Below, in pieces: positions 61,533 to 64,000 of a DNA stretch of 64,000 nt (positions are counted from its first letter, which is position 1; each line of letters begins with the position of its first letter). The translations under genes and the position numbers were made by a program. A model generated the notes under the pieces. That model did no database searches, had not been told where the DNA came from, and saw only the letters and a program-made list of their open reading frames with translations. The DNA comes from Glandiceps talaboti (Eukaryota > Hemichordata > Enteropneusta > Spengelidae). The stretch lies in NCBI RefSeq assembly GCF_964340395.1, contig NC_135562.1:16254985-16318984 (forward strand), read 5' to 3'.

Positions 61533-63280
61533 GATATATTTTTGTCACATTTTCTTTTATAAACAGTATTCAGTGGCCATATTTCATTCTCAATGACTAA
61601 TTTTGATTATCATTATGACCTCTATCTCAAACATTGAGTTTGGTGACCCCGGAATTTTTTTATTGATCATATATAGTAATAGACTGAGTAGTTTTATCGA
61701 TTAAAAATCCTAGATATACAGTCACATTTCATCCATATGGCCACTTTAAGGGCAGAAATCCACATTAACATGATACAAGATATGCTTCAGGTAAATATTT
61801 AAAATATTTAGATACATTTTAAATTTTAAAAAAAAATTGTCTCAAGTTTGTCTACGTCATTTTCAGTTATTTCTATTTCTTTATATTGGTGCAGATATGT
61901 TGGGAGAGGTCTCACTCAGTGAACGAGCTAGACAACACATAAACCGTTAAAGGGGAGGAAATTAATGGCATCAACTTCGGGGTGCCAGAGACGGTTGCAT
62001 GCAGGTAAAAATTGTAAGCAAACTATAATTCAGGCAAAATTTTTATTATTCTCATTATCCATCTGCTGAAAATGGCGGTCAACGTAACCCGCATCTCTTT
62101 TGCATGGGTAGTATACTTTAACGTATAAATATACATTATTATTTACACTAATCGTTCAGCGGATTGTTCGTGACAGTCCCGTGGGCGATCCGATATGCAA
62201 TCACATACTACACTGATGGGTGAAATTGCCTTCATTTAGCAGATTACTCTGAAGAATCGCTTTAAATTGGCGGGACCCTTTGCCTGCTAAGTGACATAGT
62301 AACGTCACAAAACACAGAAGACTTGCAGGCGATTTGTCTGTATGCATTTTAAGTGGCATGGTATGTAACATAAGCCACTGTACGAGCTGAAAATAAGTGA
62401 GATACGAAGTAAACATATGGTCGATTACACGTCGGGTACAAAACATCAACGTGCTTCAAATTTCTCCAAATTTTGCCCAATTAAAGTTTGTCCCCAATCC
62501 GTTTTTAATAATATCTTGTATTACAGACCATTTCACCAAACCTTGTCGGAACAGCGTGCGTTTAAATGTATTATGTTTTATCTTGGCTCATACAATATTG
62601 TTAGATAAGCAAAACGACACTTTAGACACACCAAGTCATAACAAATGAAAACAAAGCAAAAGCATTCATTTTGTGATACACTGTTACTACTCAGCCCATT
62701 TTGGTCGACTACATAAAGTTTAATATAGTCTTCAAAGACGTCATTTGTAACAAATTCTCTAATGCTGTTTTCACTTGTAAATATTCCATGTGATTGGAGT
62801 GTCCATTTCCTACCAATATTTATATAAAGCAAGATAAAAAATACATTTATGATGTCACACATACTGTGTCGGCGAGGTTATTTGAAATTGGCTGTATATC
62901 ATCCTAGAGTGATGACATGATTGTGTATTCACCATTTGTCTGTGATTATGTTTAATGTCAGTGACTATAAATGGCTGGATGCACCCAAGTATGCTGTCGA
63001 ATCATTCAATTAATGTGCCTAAATGCGATACTATAGATCTCCCTATTACTACTGATCGTCAAATATGTGTCAGTGAGTATGAGAAAAACATAAATAGTTC
63101 TTCAATCATATGAATTAAAATTAATTTGAAACAAAAGGATTATTCTAGAGTGATTGATCTAGAGTTTGAGTGTAAAAACGATTCGTCAATGGTGTACTTG
63201 ACATCACTACACGAAAAGTCAAATTTTATACCCAACCTTACGTTAACTATGACCCACCTAACCACCATCTCTGTCCAGGG

Positions 63281-63384
63281 GTAGTACGAGACACAGTACC
63301 ACTTTTGACTGTCTACATGCCCCAGGGGAGAGATCACCGGGGGTAAATTAAGTCAAAGGTGGGACTTCGTCTCATACTCACTAC
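63281..63384. repeat. Inverted repeat, about 104 bp
   Basis: The left arm GTAGTACGAGACACAGTACC followed by ACTTTTGACT pairs with the right arm (reverse complement GTAGTGAGTATGAGACGAAG, then TCCCACCTTTGACT). The centre contains the palindrome CCCCAGGGG. Possibly a tiny MITE. Confidence 0.5.
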
Positions 63385-64000
63385 ATTTACATATCCTCTG
63401 CTCAAGATTTACCCAGGAGGAAAGACATGATGAAATATAACTTTTAGTATAGTGTAATATTATGAAATATTGGCGTTAGTGCAAATTCTATTTGACACCA
63501 TTCACTCTGTCGTTGATATTTACTTCCACCAATAAGGACATATGCAATCTAGTAAATACTTGTACTAAAATAATGATCAAATATTGTCATGCATGCAGTC
63601 ACTGACAGAGCGAACAGGCGATGTTTGCATCAAACTGGGAAACGGATATACAGGTTTTTTATGAGTCACATCACGAGCATAAGCTTGTAGTAGTAGTTAA
63701 TGGAGGAAGGGAGAAGACAAAGGTATATCGTCTTTGTGAGAGGGCCTTGTGAGTTTTAGAACGTTGGAGTGAGGGGGGGAGGGGTTCAAAGATTGTTTTG
63801 ACCACCTGAGAAATAACAATACTAAATCTTTTCTAATAATTTGTCCAAGAAAATTCAAACCCATTTTCAGTTAAAATCAATGGGTCACTGTAAAAAAATT
63901 TAAATATAGGTCAAAATGATATTAGAATTGAGCTATTTCGGATTTCAATATGGCTGCCGAATACCGTGTTAACTCTCTGAGGCAAATGATGACTGCCTAT

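Larger units (their letters stand above)
51839..64000. other. Noncoding apart from listed repeats and weak exon candidates
   Basis: 54776-57860 and 60970-64000 hold no recognisable gene. Frames at 53468-53950, 55183-55455 and 62201-62862 have no domain or splice support. ATG-led micro-frames with nearby donor-like sites (for example near 61965, ending before GTAAAA at 62004) were seen but are too short to judge. Confidence 0.5.

Overview
The window reads as gene-poor, AT-rich nuclear DNA from an invertebrate animal. The evidence is two splice-phase-compatible exons separated by a 7.5 kb intron, a CR1/L2-type non-LTR retrotransposon, a CACTA-type MITE, long foldback elements and very abundant tetranucleotide microsatellites. 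There are no operons, Shine-Dalgarno-led ORFs or CRISPR arrays. I cannot fix the species; a marine invertebrate (hemichordate, amphioxus or lophotrochozoan-like) is a guess from repeat style only.

Genes. The best-supported host gene is on the minus strand. Exon 1 (28925 down to 28394) encodes an Arg/Ser/Asn-rich N-terminal tail, and exon 2 (20922 down to 20740) encodes an ankyrin segment very like the N terminus of TRPC cation channels. Both junctions are phase 1 with good splice consensus. Later exons (rest of the ankyrin/TRP_2 region, six membrane segments, pore) were not found and probably lie left of position 1 or in exons too small to recognise. On the plus strand at 10.69-10.87 kb a compact ETS/CRE promoter motif sits just ahead of a short reading frame that starts like a THAP zinc finger (C-x-AYGCK) and reaches a splice-donor-like site. 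No second exon was found.

Mobile elements. A CR1/L2-like LINE occupies about 47054-49543, flanked by a candidate 7-bp target-site duplication. Its reverse transcriptase frame is open, but the endonuclease is joined out of frame to the RT through an internal deletion. It appears to have inserted into a second dispersed repeat, another copy of which is at about 9.09-9.34 kb. A 290-bp CACTA-like MITE (36616-36905, 3-bp TSD) and two large palindromic foldback elements (30.12-30.52 kb and 51.38-51.84 kb) were found by reading arms against each other. A further TIR element is at 60.6-60.97 kb, with partial relatives at 24.8 and 52.56 kb.

Tandem repeats. There are about 15 microsatellite arrays (ATAC, ATGC, AGAC, TATC, GATT/GGTT, TTG, TA); two show higher-order duplication (364 bp at 24 kb, 140 bp at 38.9 kb). 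A 42-bp minisatellite family is dispersed at 11.9, 37.2, 40.3 and 43.0 kb in both orientations. Diverged arrays of about 145-bp units lie at 54.1-54.8 and 59.2-59.9 kb, and a G-rich 60-90-bp array lies at 50.28-50.78 kb. Most long ORFs in the window are artefacts of these repeats. The rest is unannotatable single-copy-looking noncoding DNA.
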